Source: Ectocarpus siliculosus (Eukaryota; Sar; Phaeophyceae; Ectocarpales; Ectocarpaceae). Taken from it: a stretch of 23,435 nt of DNA. The stretch is from the NCBI GenBank assembly GCA_000310025.1, contig FN648700.1, positions 53,531-76,965 of the forward strand, in the 5' to 3' direction. Shown one piece after another: positions 16,247 through 23,435 of this stretch. How positions within the stretch are numbered: the first letter of the stretch is position 1; every line of letters starts with the position of its first letter. The notes under the pieces were generated by a model that was not told the origin of the DNA, made no database searches, and worked only from the letters and a program-made list of their open reading frames with translations. Position numbers and translations under genes: made by a program.

Positions 16247-17186
16247 CACACCGGTCAGAAAGAGGTGGCCATCAAAACCGGTGGAAAGGAAAAGTTGCGG
16301 ATCACTGCCGTGCTTGCAGCAAACATGAAGGGCGGCAAACTCCCGGCGCTGCTCATCTTCAAGGGTAAGCCTACGGCGCCGGGCAAAACCCCCGCTGCCA
16401 ACAGCATCGAACGAGAGTTCAAGGTGGGCAAGGACAAGAAGGGGATAGTATACCCTCAGAGCGTTGTGTACGCCGTGGACGACAAGGCGTGGCACACGCA
16501 GCGCGTCTTCAGGGATGTTTGGCTCCCCCAAGTGTGGAACCGGCGCCCGGGTCGCGAGGGGGTCCTGGGCAACTACCGTCAGCCGGACACGCTGCTATCG
16601 TGGGACGATTACACCGTGCACAAGACAGCCCTGTGCAAGGAAGCGATGGACAAGTCCAACACGACGCTGTTTTTTGTCCCCGGAGGCCTAACGCCCAAGA
16701 TCCAGCCTTGCGATGGACTTATGAACAAGCTGTTCAAGTCCAACATGTCCAGGCTCTACGATGACCACATGGCCTCCACCGACGCCGTGCGCAACGACCG
16801 CGGCTACCCGGATCCCCCATCGAGGGGATTGCTCGCGCAGTGGGTGAAGAAAGCGTGGGATGAAGTGGACCCTGAGAGCATCCGTTCGAGCTGGAGGAAG
16901 GCTGGCATGACCCTTGCCTTCGATGGATCTGAGGACGAGGCGTGGGCCAACAAGGAGCTCAAAAAAATCCGACGCCCAAGGGAAACCACTTCGTGCAGAC
17001 GGCGACGCGGCCGATGCCGGCGTGGAGGAGGCTGGCCCATCGGAGGAGGGGGAGACGATGGCCGACTTGTTGGAGGTGTTGGAAATCGACGACGATGACA
17101 GCTCGGGAGATGGCGAAGGCAACGATGACTCGGAGGTTGAGGTCATGGCAGACTTGCCGGGGGCGGACGTTATTTGCATAGACTGA
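16247..17186 (+). CDS. Transposase exon 3, rest of the DDE domain and acidic tail
   Basis: Acceptor TTTTGTCGTTCGCAG, then HTGQKEVAIKTGGKEKLRIT, PALLIFKGK, VYAVDDKAWHTQRVF, LLSWDDYTVHKT (second Asp), TTLFFVPGGLTPKIQPCDG (third Asp) and MNKLFKSNM, the standard order of a pogo/Tigger catalytic domain. The frame open from 16247 stops at 17098 with an Arg/Gly-rich end. From the A7 run (16961-16967) the neighbouring frame reads KSDAQGKPLRADGDAADAG, then LLEVLEIDDDDSSGDGEG, to a TGA at 17184-17186. This acidic tail looks like the true C-terminus, so the A7 run probably lost or gained a base. Confidence 0.85.
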
Positions 17187-17208
17187 GGTGTCTTGTCTGG
17201 TATCTACC

Positions 17209-17220
17209 TACCGTAGTTGC
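17209..17220 (+). repeat. Internal copy of the transposon's terminal motif
   Basis: TACCGTAGTTGC, followed by ATG, matches the first 15 bases of the TIR with one gap, 22 bases downstream of the transposase stop. It could be a relic of an internal rearrangement or chance. Confidence 0.35.
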
Positions 17221-17559
17221 ATGCCATGGTCAAGTCAACCAAAGCTGCTATTCGAGCCAATTTGTCCTGGGTTTCATATGTTTCGGTAGTCGCTTGTCCT
17301 CGTGGTTTCTAGCTTTGGTTGATATGTAGCTGGCACTTGCTTGCGTCCTATGTGGTTCCAGCTTGAGTGGTGAACGCAAGTCTTGCAAGTGGTTGCGTCG
17401 TCCAGGTGCCTGTGTGCTGTCGTTTTGTCGCACACAACACCGGCACAACCGCTATGAGGTATCGGTTCTACGTCTTCGTTGTGTACCTATGCGAAGAATA
17501 TCCAAAGGATACTGCGAAGATGCACGTGGGAAAGCATGTACGTGATGGAGTGGTGTGAG

Positions 17560-18019
17560 CCATCCTAGCTATCACACCTGTTTTACACCCCTTGACGCCC
17601 TTTGTACGTGGGTGCCTCCTGTAAGCGCACCGCATCACTCGAGCGACATTATTATCACACCCCCGTAGGTAGGGTCTTGTGGGCGCACGGCAACCACACG
17701 GGCGACATTATCACCCCCCCGTCAGGCCGGGTCCTGTGAGCGAGTATCACCACACGGGCGAAGTTATCACACCCCCTTGTTATCACACCCCCTGTAAGCC
17801 GGGTCCTGTGAGCGCGCTTCATCACACGGGCGACGGTATCACACTCCCTTGTTATCACACCCCCTTGTTATCACACCCCCTTGTTATCACACCCCCTGTT
17901 GGTGAGACTCTGTGAGTACACTTTATCACACGGGTGACATAAGATATCACACCCCCTACAGAATACCACACCCGTGTGATAACTTTCGTCCTCCCGAAAA
18001 TGTTATCACACGGGTGTGG
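17560..18019. repeat. Right subterminal array of TATCACACCCCC motifs
   Basis: A tandem arrangement of imperfect units combining GGGTCCTGTGAGCG, ATCACACGGGCGAC and TTATCACACCCCCTTG. The last motif occurs directly repeated several times near 17763-17900. Mirror-related TTATCACACGGG and CACACCCGTGTGATAA motifs lie toward the end (17926-18019). The array is longer than its left-hand counterpart. Such asymmetric clusters are typical transposase binding regions in other systems. Here that remains an inference. Confidence 0.75.
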
Positions 18020-18040
18020 TATCTTATGCAACCTACGGTA
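18020..18040 (-). repeat. Right terminal inverted repeat of the transposon
   Basis: TATCTTATGCAACCTACGGTA, the exact reverse complement of the left end. The last TA (18039-18040) is the second target-duplication copy. Confidence 0.95.
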
Positions 18041-18238
18041 CACACCGGTTCAACCTCTTGCGGAGAGGCTGAAGAGTACGGATAGTTGGGTTCTGAGAGT
18101 CGGGGGGGAAGCGAGCCTGCTGCAGCAGGTTCAGCGTCCAACATACACTGACTCTATCTGTGGCAACACCCCGAAGGTAGATCTCCGACAGATCATCTGA
18201 CGTCACAATCTACGACAGTCTGAGGTGGCATTCACAGC
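18041..18238 (+). repeat. Dispersed repeat R, copy 1, right part
   Basis: CACACCGGTTCAACCTCT, GAGTACGGATAGTTG, ACTGACTCTATCTGTGGCAA, CACCCCGAAGGTAGATCTCC and CTGAGGTGGCATTCACA all recur in order at 21191-21389, about 85-90% identical by eye. Together with 13566-13641 this was a single repeat before the transposon landed in it. Confidence 0.88.
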
Positions 18239-18312
18239 ATCCCCCTATCTTCAATCTCGGGGCCTGAATCCGGATTGAAACATACAAGAATGACATGGAT
18301 ATCACAGAGTGT

Positions 18313-18390
18313 CATGTACACATCCCGGAACTTGTCCACACGTGAACCTGGAGACATCCGTCTCATAGTTGGCATCAGCGGCAGGATACC
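18313..18390 (-). repeat. Dispersed repeat R, inverted partial copy
   Basis: The reverse complement reads GATGCCAACTATGAGACGGA, TGTCTCCAGGTTCACGTGTG and GACAAGTTCCGGGATGTGTA, matching the left part of repeat R (21118-21180 and 13580-13640). It lies shortly after the right part of copy 1 in opposite orientation, so copy 1 and this fragment form a partly inverted pair. Confidence 0.75.
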
Positions 18391-18605
18391 AGCGGACGAC
18401 GCCGGATCTTGTTGGTCTTCCCTGGGGAGAGGGCGGTTCATAGTCGACCAGCTGGTCCGTAGAGACCGTACCCTCCTGAACACACCCTTGCAATGTTGCA
18501 AGACTGTCGGCAGATGCAACAGGTAGCGTAGTTCGAAAGACCAACAACGGGAAACCATGTTTTCTCGATAACTTATTTTTTGTGCACTGCCGTGTGGCTT
18601 GTCAG

Positions 18606-18699
18606 GGTGCTCCGATTTGCCCGCATGAAGGGGGCTTCCGCTGCGGAGATCGAGTGCGCTTTCGGGGCTGATGTGGTGTGTGCGACGTTCGACGCCATG
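18606..18699 (+). CDS. PDZ-domain gene exon, end of the PDZ domain
   Basis: The acceptor CCGTGTGGCTTGTCAG ends at 18605 and a consensus donor ATG|GTGAGT starts at 18700. One base completes the Arg codon left by 13144-13256, then VLRFARMKGASAAEIECAFG and ADVVCATFDAM follow to phase 0. VLRFAR fits the last PDZ strand. The phase match across a 5.3-kb intron that holds the transposon is strong support for a single gene. The downstream coding sequence is unidentified. Confidence 0.68.
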
Positions 18700-19189
18700 G
18701 TGAGTGTGGTGTAAAACTAATTTAAGTGTGGCGTTTCGTTTTCATCGTTGTTGCTCTTCGGTTGTACTTTTATGCCGTCGTCGTCTTTGTTTTCCACGTT
18801 GACACCCGGTCTGAACAATCTATTCCGTTTTCCGTAGATGATTTTCTAGCCGTGACAAGCGTGCTAGACGCACAACCTCAAGAACTGTTTTTGTGTTCGA
18901 TTCTTCGGTGCCGTAGATAGTTCTAGCCTTGAGGTTATTATGGTGATCTTTTCTACGGGCACGACGGGGGACGGTATGCGTAGCGGCATGAATCGCCTCT
19001 GTCGTGTTGGTTGCGGTCGATTCTTGCTGTGTTTAGCGAGGTTCTGCATGGATGGACAGAGTTATCGCAATATGTCGTATTTCTTTATCGATTATTGTGT
19101 CTCTTTCTGCGGTACTTGAAGTATAGTCGTGCCTGCCGAAGGTTAAACGTTTGATTAGCCGGGATGCCCAATGAACCCCTGGCATTCCT
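18700..19189. other. Intronic or downstream stretch without features
   Basis: Pyrimidine-rich, T/G-biased plus strand with no convincing exon or repeat. A frame at 18726-18920 has no splice support. Confidence 0.35.
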
Positions 19190-19350
19190 GGTTTGGCAAG
19201 GATCATGATGGCCAGCTTCTGGTTCATCCTTGCCGAATGTAGCCAGAGCTGGCGGACACCCGGCATATCGCTCCGTCCCGGCATTCGTTGTAGGGACGCG
19301 AGGGCAATGGTCTAACGATTACGGCATGCGTTTACATGAGTACCCCTCTC
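19190..19350 (+). repeat. Poly-C-tailed retroelement fragment, copy F
   Basis: A stem of GGCAAGGAT and ATCCTTGCC (19194-19235) is followed by GGACACCCGGCATATCGCTC, CGTCCCGGCATTCGTTGTAG, GGTCTAACGATTACGGCATG and CGTTTACATGAGTACCCC, with an impure C/T tail. Same order as copies E and G. Confidence 0.72.
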
Positions 19351-19471
19351 CCCTTCCCCCATGCTGTCATCCGTATGCAAGGACAACATGCCGAACACCC
19401 TTAGCAGGATGCAGGGCACCCTCCACGCGACCGACTCGCCGAATTCCTCACGACGCTTCGCACTTGGTGAT

Positions 19472-19583
19472 GAGCTAGCCTGAGCCGGCGACCACCCGGC
19501 ATATCGCTCCGTCCCGTTTGCGAGGTCAATGGTCTAATACACGACTACAGCATGCGTTTACATGTGTACCCCCCCCCCCCCCC
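19472..19583 (+). repeat. Poly-C-tailed retroelement fragment, copy G
   Basis: GAGCCGGCGACCACCCGGCA, TATCGCTCCGTCCCG, GGTCAATGGTCTAATACACG, ACTACAGCATGCGTTTACAT and GTGTAC followed by 15 C (19569-19583). It has a small insertion relative to copy F (TAATACACGAC for TAACGAT). Confidence 0.78.
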
Positions 19584-20378
19584 GCGCGCGCCATGCCTCA
19601 CGTAGGACGCGCCCCAGCAGCGGCTGGTGACGGCACAGCTACACCCCTCGGCACCCTCCCATTTTTTTCTCAACCCGCCAACTAGGCGGGGGACGAAGAC
19701 CCCTACCGCGGGTACAGCTGCTGGCGGTGCTGAGGCGACGGCGGCGGCGATTGGTGAGTCTGCGCCATCACAATCAATCGCCACAGGCGACGACAAAGCA
19801 GGCTGCGACAACGTGTAGTACCCGGCCTGGTTCGGCAACAATGATAATGGGCACCGAAGGCGCCTCAGCGGTAGCAACCCCGGCCCCGGTGACCTAGCCG
19901 CCTCCTACGCTTGCTTGCTCGGTTCCGACAACCCTGCGCACGCAGGAACAGCGGCCAGTCGAGTTGTGTGTGCGTATAAGTATAATACGCGTTTTTACAA
20001 TTTTTTTGCTTACAGTGAACGCGCGCGCCGGCTGTTGTGTATTATTCGGGATGATGCCCGGAAAATTTTGATTTTTTTCTATAATTATTTGTTTGCCCGC
20101 CGGGGCCTGCAGTCCGTCTGTGCCTAAATGACCGAGAGGATATAGAGGGCGCCTGGCAATCTGCTGACGCATGGGGGTTGCGCGAAGGCGGGCGGGATTA
20201 GTAGTCGGGGGTGACTGCGCATGCCCGCACGATGAGACCCAACGGATAGGATGTTGGAGGGGACGGGCGGCGGCAAGCAGCCTGATTCAGAGCATTAGTT
20301 GTTGGGTGATGAAAGTTCATCCGTTATGTATGCAACCAATTTCACTATTTTTTCTTTTTAGTTTCTTGCGGGGGGCAG
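19584..20378. other. Stretch with no confident gene
   Basis: A 36-base segment at about 19719-19754 (acceptor GCGGGTACAG, donor ATTG|GTGAGT) is open in phase 0-0 but encodes a run of Arg and is composed of GCG repeats, so it is not called. Ala/Thr-rich frames on both strands near 19627-19877 are low complexity. Nothing else stands out. Confidence 0.35.
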
Positions 20379-20444
20379 CTCTACAACGAGAGTTTGGTGC
20401 ACGAGACGGTCCTAAGGCAGGCATGGATATGGATGGAGGAGTGA
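20379..20444 (+). CDS. Weak candidate for the terminal exon of the PDZ-domain gene
   Basis: After the acceptor TTGCGGGGGGCAG the phase-0 frame reads LYNESLVHETVLRQAWIWME and stops at TGA 20442-20444. A stronger acceptor (TTTTTTCTTTTTAG, ending at 20361) lies 17 bases upstream but would give a different short frame ending in TAA. A third frame stays open for over 200 codons through this point. The phase-0 donor at 18700 permits the first two. This is a guess at the gene's end, not a determination. Confidence 0.25.
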   Translation, partial: LYNESLVHETVLRQAWIWMEE

Positions 20445-21111
20445 TAGCTGGAGTGGATGGTGGTAGAGGAGCTAGAGAGGGAAGAAGACTCCCCGTGTGG
20501 CGTTACCCCTGCGCGGCCCCCGCTGGTAATGCGTCCCAAACACAGGCAGAGCGAAGGTGGCCGTGCTACAGAGGACCGTCAAGGAATCTAGAATGTATCT
20601 GTTTCTTCTATGTCTGTACAGCAGGTAGATGGACTTTATGTTTCTCGCCCGGCGTGAACAATGGAACAAAGCAAGGCAGGCGACCTTGCTTGGTGGAACT
20701 CAGGGCTACACCTGGGCTGGTGAACGCTCTTTTGGACCAAGGAGTATATCGGAAAAGAAGGGTTGATGAAACCAACAGCAAGACGATTACAACATGCGTA
20801 AAATGTAGCATACTTCGAAGTACAACGTAAGATGTTTAGCCTGTGATTTGCTGTGATCATTGATCAGGGGAGACGGTAGATGATGGTGGTACGCATATTT
20901 CACGCATGCACTATTATAGCATAGCATAGGTTTGCAATCTCTTGAACCCGACCCCGGGAGGAACTTCTCCCCCCAAGACACCTGTGTCTTGTAAGTTCTA
21001 AATCGCGGTCTCGCTGCTGCATCCGCAACTGCTGTGCCTTTCATTTTGTGTATTGACAACGACTACACGAATGGTTAGTTACTCCGTTGTTATTCCCATC
21101 TGTCTATGAGA
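20445..21111. other. Intergenic or 3' stretch, no supported feature
   Basis: No tandem repeat, terminal inverted repeat or convincing exon was seen. A 219-codon frame (20171-20830) crosses part of it without any recognisable domain. Confidence 0.35.
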
Positions 21112-21389
21112 CGCCGCTGACGCCACTATGAGACTGTTGTCTCCAGGTTCGCGTGTGAGCAAGTTCCCGTTGGGATGTGTGGTGTGGATACACACCGGTT
21201 CAACCTCTGGTGAAGAGGCTGACGAGTACGGATAGTTGTGTTGTGAGTCAAGGGGGGGAGCAACCTTGTGTTGAAGCAAGGTTCAGCATCCATCCGACAC
21301 TGACTCTATCTGTGGCAACACCCCGAAGGTAGATCTCCGACAGGTCATCTGACGTCACAATCTACTACAGTCTGAGGTGGCATTCACAT
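21112..21389 (+). repeat. Dispersed repeat R, copy 2 (unoccupied target site)
   Basis: Matches both flanks of the transposon continuously: the left part to GGTGTGGATA (21190) then directly CACACCGGTTCAACCTCT. The TA at 21189-21190 is the undisturbed target. A frame across this point reads MRLLSPGSRVSKFPLGCVVW, then IHTGSTSGEEADEYG and a stop. The other copies keep similar residues (MRRMSPGSRVDKF), so repeat R may derive from a coding sequence, but the opposite strand is also open over part of it. Confidence 0.88.
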
Positions 21390-21508
21390 GTCTGCTTGTT
21401 TTTATTGTTTTTATGAGAATCAATCACATCATCAATGATGATGCAGTGTTTGATTGCTTACAGCTCAGCTACTACTCTTTGCCGCACAGCTAGCTCTAGA
21501 CTGCGAGG

Positions 21509-21602
21509 TACTGCTGTAGTTTTTTATTTGATCAAGAGAGATTCGAACCCGCAATGGTCGAGATTTACTGAATGAATCAGTTTCCAACTACATACAGCAG
21601 TA
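21509..21602. mobile_element. 94-bp TACTGCTGTA element with tRNA-like internal sequence
   Basis: Starts TACTGCTGTAGTT and ends AACTACATACAGCAGTA, an imperfect inverted repeat of about 12 bases. On the minus strand it contains GCGGGTTCGAATCTCTC, matching a tRNA B-box (GGTTCGAATC), but the flanking T-stem does not pair, so it is not a tRNA gene. A shorter relative is at 10934-10990. It may be a MITE, or a small tRNA-derived element. Confidence 0.6.
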
Positions 21603-22159
21603 CTAGACCACCAAACATGGGACGTAGAGGTTGGTTGAATGGGTCGGGCATCATGGGATTGGCTCAAGGTGTCCGCTGAATGTTTCTCATTGAGTTTGTG
21701 GTTATTTTTGTTGCAACACACGATACTCAAATCCGAACTCGAGACTTGGTCTATTAAGGAAAAATAAATACACACACAGAAAGACTACCCATTCGAGATA
21801 TACTACCCACAGTCGAACGGCTATTGGTCCATTTCCAAAGATTCTGCTCAAAGATTCTTCTACAATAGAGCCAGCATTGTTTCAGTTGCGGTTCAGAGCA
21901 AAATTGAACTTCCTCTCTGTCTCTATTTACGTTGCGAATTCTCAATTCCCTTTGAAGTTTGAAGTGAACTTGAATTGAACCCAGAGACACCAAGCGAGAG
22001 AAGAGAACACAAGCTCCCAAGAAGTAAAGTGGGCTGGTCAATGGGCGCATGCTTGTCTGCAGCATCAGTATACGTATCCAGAACCAGAGGAAGAGCGTCC
22101 TTTTTTTACTTTTTTTTTGTGCTATGCCCACCCCTATTTTTTGACCTTCAACTTGCAAG
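21603..22159. other. Stretch without a supported gene
   Basis: AT-richer than its surroundings. A long T-rich run (22100-22141) just before 22159 is probably the polypyrimidine tract of the candidate exon at 22160. Nothing else recognised. Confidence 0.4.
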
Positions 22160-22257
22160 ACTGGGACGCCTGATCGATGCTCAAATGACGTGTGTTGCCC
22201 CCACTGAACTCAGGTCTCCAACTGGCTCCAGCACCAACAAGAGAGCAGAAACCCAAG
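22160..22257 (+). CDS. Candidate exon of a right-hand gene
   Basis: A long T-rich tract and CTTCAACTTGCAAG precede 22160. The donor ACCCAAG|GTAAGA (a near-perfect consensus) starts at 22258. After one base the frame reads LGRLIDAQMTCVAPTELRSP, then TGSSTNKRAETQ, ending in phase 1. This matches a next exon starting with two bases at 22505 or 22508. No known domain. Confidence 0.4.
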
Positions 22258-22504
22258 GTAAGAATGCTCGAAGAAGGTGCACCTGTGTGTTCTGTCTGTC
22301 TCCTGCCTCGTTGGGCGCGCTTTTGGGCGAGCTTTTCGGAGCGACATGCGGAGGAGGGTTGCTCAACAGCAGTTTGCTGTTTGATTTTATGTGTCCAAGG
22401 AGCAGCCTTACTTGTAGAGAGATTGAAACTGCTGGTTAGTTGCCGAGTCCGCCTTGTTTGTCGTTGCTCTTTCTCCATTGGGCTCAAGCTCTTTGTCCCA
22501 ACAG

Positions 22505-22649
22505 CAGCCAGGCGTTGGAAGCAAAAGCCTGTAACACACTCTTCCATGCCTATTTCCTCCCCGCAAACCCCCTCGGCCTTACAGGCGTCGACCCAGCTCT
22601 CTTTTGTGTGTGTGTTTGCGGCCCTCCGGCAAACATCCGGCTGTGAAAG
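22505..22649 (+). CDS. Candidate exon of a right-hand gene, 3' border uncertain
   Basis: A good acceptor (CTCTTTGTCCCAACAG) with a tandem CAGCAG alternative three bases later, both in phase with 22160-22257. The frame reads ARRWKQKPVTHSSMPISSPQ, then TPSALQASTQLSF. Several weak donors are possible (22604, 22650) and the listed end is only one of them. Both strands are open here for over 200 codons, so codon content does not decide the strand. Confidence 0.3.
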
Positions 22650-22757
22650 TAATATTATTGCAGACGCAGCACTGAAGTCTCCGCATTTTTCCATTTTCCC
22701 GCTTCTTATTATTCCCGCCCCTCTTTCCCGTTCCCCCCCCACCCAATCACACGGCAG

Positions 22758-22816
22758 CAGCAGCAGCGGCATCGATGGCTTGCGCTTCCAAGACAGCAGC
22801 CCGCACTCCGAGGAAG
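22758..22816 (+). CDS. Candidate exon of a right-hand gene, serine-rich
   Basis: A strong pyrimidine tract (22686-22741) leads to ACACGGCAG, then 59 bases to the donor GAGGAAG|GTAAAG. In the frame continuing from the previous candidate it reads SSSGIDGLRFQDSSPHSEE. A different frame gives MACASKTAARTPRK, faintly like a histone tail, but I do not favour it. No family recognised. Confidence 0.4.
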
Positions 22817-23435
22817 GTAAAGTGCTGCTACCCTGTAATTCACCATATTCCCGTATAGCGCACACAGCAGGAGCATGACAAACTAGCGAGCCCTGCTGCA
22901 AAATGAATGCAGGAGCTAGCCAGCTCTATCGCAAGCGTTGTTCTTTGGCGCAACCACCACATGCACATGTCGGAGCCTCCGAGGTCGGATTACCAATCGT
23001 GCGAAAGGATCTTTAGGGGGTTCGGGGGTAGGGTTTCCGGAAGGTTCGGAAAGCATGCCGTACTTTTTGGGCGCGCGCGCACGCGGTTCTTGACGGTTTG
23101 GAGGTGGTACTCGGCTAGCTCAGCTCTGCTAGCTTGCACACTGAAGCCCGAGCTGTGCAGGCTTGCAGAGCCCGCCTGCTCGTATGTTCAGTGGAGTATG
23201 TTCCTGCGCGCACAGGGGACTCATGGTGTGTAGGGGAGGAGAAGAATGCTGCTAGAAAAACATGTCAGGACCGCCGAAAGCAATCAATTAGTCTACAATG
23301 TAGACTGTTGTCGGGGGCACCGATTTGTATGTGCGCGCTACCGGGCTGCCGGCCGTTCGGTAGGGCGTGTACTGCTGCTGTACGAAGAGCGAGTGGAATA
23401 TCTAGCTGAGTCTAAGTGCTGTAGGTCTAGGCCTT
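22817..23435. other. Window end, no confident feature
   Basis: Contains a possible acceptor (CGCACACAG at 22867) whose frame stops within a few codons, which could be the end of the right-hand gene. Short alternating GCGC/CACG runs lie near 23070-23085. No repeats matching other parts of the window were seen. Confidence 0.35.

Larger units (their letters stand above)
13887..17186 (+). pseudogene. Transposase gene, pogo/Tigger-like DDE with EsV-1-7 exon; frame disrupted
   Basis: Exons 13887-14398, 14991-15933 and 16247-17186. The phases agree: AG|G across intron 1 and phase 0 at intron 2 (GTGGCG|GTGAGT to TTCGCAG|CAC). Domains in order: Ala/Thr/Pro-rich N-terminus, EsV-1-7 motif, basic [10 protein letters not shown] stretch, first helix-turn-helix ([18 protein letters not shown], then [20 protein letters not shown]), CENP-B-type second helix-turn-helix ([20 protein letters not shown]), DDE core, acidic tail. 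Catalytic triad: Asp in SMDETAVW (15886), SWDDYTVH (16604) and IQPCDGLMNKLFK (16712), spacing D35D. Three frame breaks: 15257-15280, the G7 run 15617-15623 and the A7 run 16961-16967. The first two compensate each other. After the third, the other frame gives an acidic tail to a TGA at 17184-17186. So the copy is inactive as read, unless these are assembly errors. Confidence 0.88.
13642..18040 (+). mobile_element. 4.4-kb pogo/Tigger-like DNA transposon carrying an EsV-1-7-domain transposase
   Basis: Perfect 21-base terminal inverted repeats (TACCGTAGGTTGCATAAGATA at 13642-13662, its complement at 18020-18040) include the TA target duplication. The ends are followed by many subterminal TATCACACCCCC and TTATCACACGG motifs. 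Inside is a three-exon plus-strand gene for a DDE transposase of the pogo/Tigger type. The boundaries are independently confirmed by the paralogous unoccupied repeat at 21112-21389, which reads GGTGTGGATACACACCGG where the filled site reads GATGTGGATA-element-TACACACCGG. Tc1/mariner-superfamily elements, including pogo, duplicate TA. The element sits in the intron that splits the PDZ domain, in the same orientation as the gene. The full TIRs suggest a recent insertion, though the transposase frame is disrupted. Confidence 0.93.

Noticed and set aside
17640-17960. CRISPR-like array
   Set aside because: The regularly repeated TATCACACCCCC units are subterminal motifs of the transposon. Spacing is irregular, spacers are themselves similar, and the context is eukaryotic.
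19627-19877. Ala/Thr-rich frames and a 36-base possible microexon
   Set aside because: Low-complexity GCG-type sequence opens frames on both strands, and the microexon would encode mostly Arg.
20171-20830. 219-codon plus-strand frame
   Set aside because: No recognisable domain, composition changes along its length, and it crosses a strong acceptor-like site. It may contain an exon but not a whole gene.
21509-21602. Functional tRNA on the minus strand
   Set aside because: It has a B-box, but the T-stem and acceptor do not pair.
22775-22816. Start of a histone H3-like gene (MACASKTAARTPRK)
   Set aside because: The similarity to the H3 N-terminal tail is superficial: the key order of residues differs, and another frame continues from the preceding candidate exon.
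22134-22901. 255-codon minus-strand frame overlapping a 228-codon plus-strand frame
   Set aside because: Both strands are open, neither shows a domain, and good splice signals on the plus strand favour short exons there. Kept only as candidate plus-strand exons.

Overview
This is eukaryotic DNA: genes are in short exons with GT-AG (one GC-AG) introns, and the window holds abundant transposons, microsatellites and a CCCTAA interstitial telomere tract. One predicted protein segment at 14289-14398 fits the EsV-1-7 cysteine motif (C-X4-C-X16-C-X2-H-X12) exactly. That family is expanded in brown algae, so a brown alga or close stramenopile is the best guess; this is an inference, since no search could be run.

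Layout, left to right. 54-209 looks like the last coding exon of an upstream gene. From about 2.6 kb to at least 18.7 kb on the plus strand I trace one large, repeat-stuffed gene from exons at 2596-2736, 3803-3885, 4691-4865, (7685-7737), 10132-10239, (11355-11439), 12063-12197, 13144-13256 and 18606-18699, with a weak end candidate at 20379-20444. The last three solid exons join in phase to encode a PDZ domain. The introns hold two palindromic MITEs (3443-3663, 7826-8052), a 320-bp imperfect palindrome (about 5515-5835), a tandem repeat array (6085-6512), interstitial telomere repeats (6622-6743), a degenerate tRNA-Glu-like sequence (7143-7212), a non-LTR retrotransposon tail ending in poly-C (9549-10106), and a TTAA-flanked terminal-inverted-repeat element (10677-11778).

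The centrepiece is a 4.4-kb DNA transposon (13642-18040) inside the intron that splits the PDZ domain. It has 21-bp perfect terminal inverted repeats, a TA target duplication, dense subterminal TATCACACCCCC motifs, and a three-exon pogo/Tigger-like DDE transposase whose first exon carries the EsV-1-7 zinc-type motif. The splice phases of all three exons agree. Three frame disruptions, two of them in homopolymers, mean this copy is either decayed or mis-assembled. A paralogous unoccupied target site lies in the same window (21112-21389), which confirms the insertion boundaries. The two MITEs share the transposon's ends, so this element or a relative probably mobilised them.

From 19 kb to the end there are further poly-C-tailed repeats, the dispersed repeat with the empty site, a 94-bp element with tRNA-like internal sequence, and candidate exons of another plus-strand gene (22160-22816). 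All exon calls are made by eye from splice signals, phase and codon content, and need transcript support.
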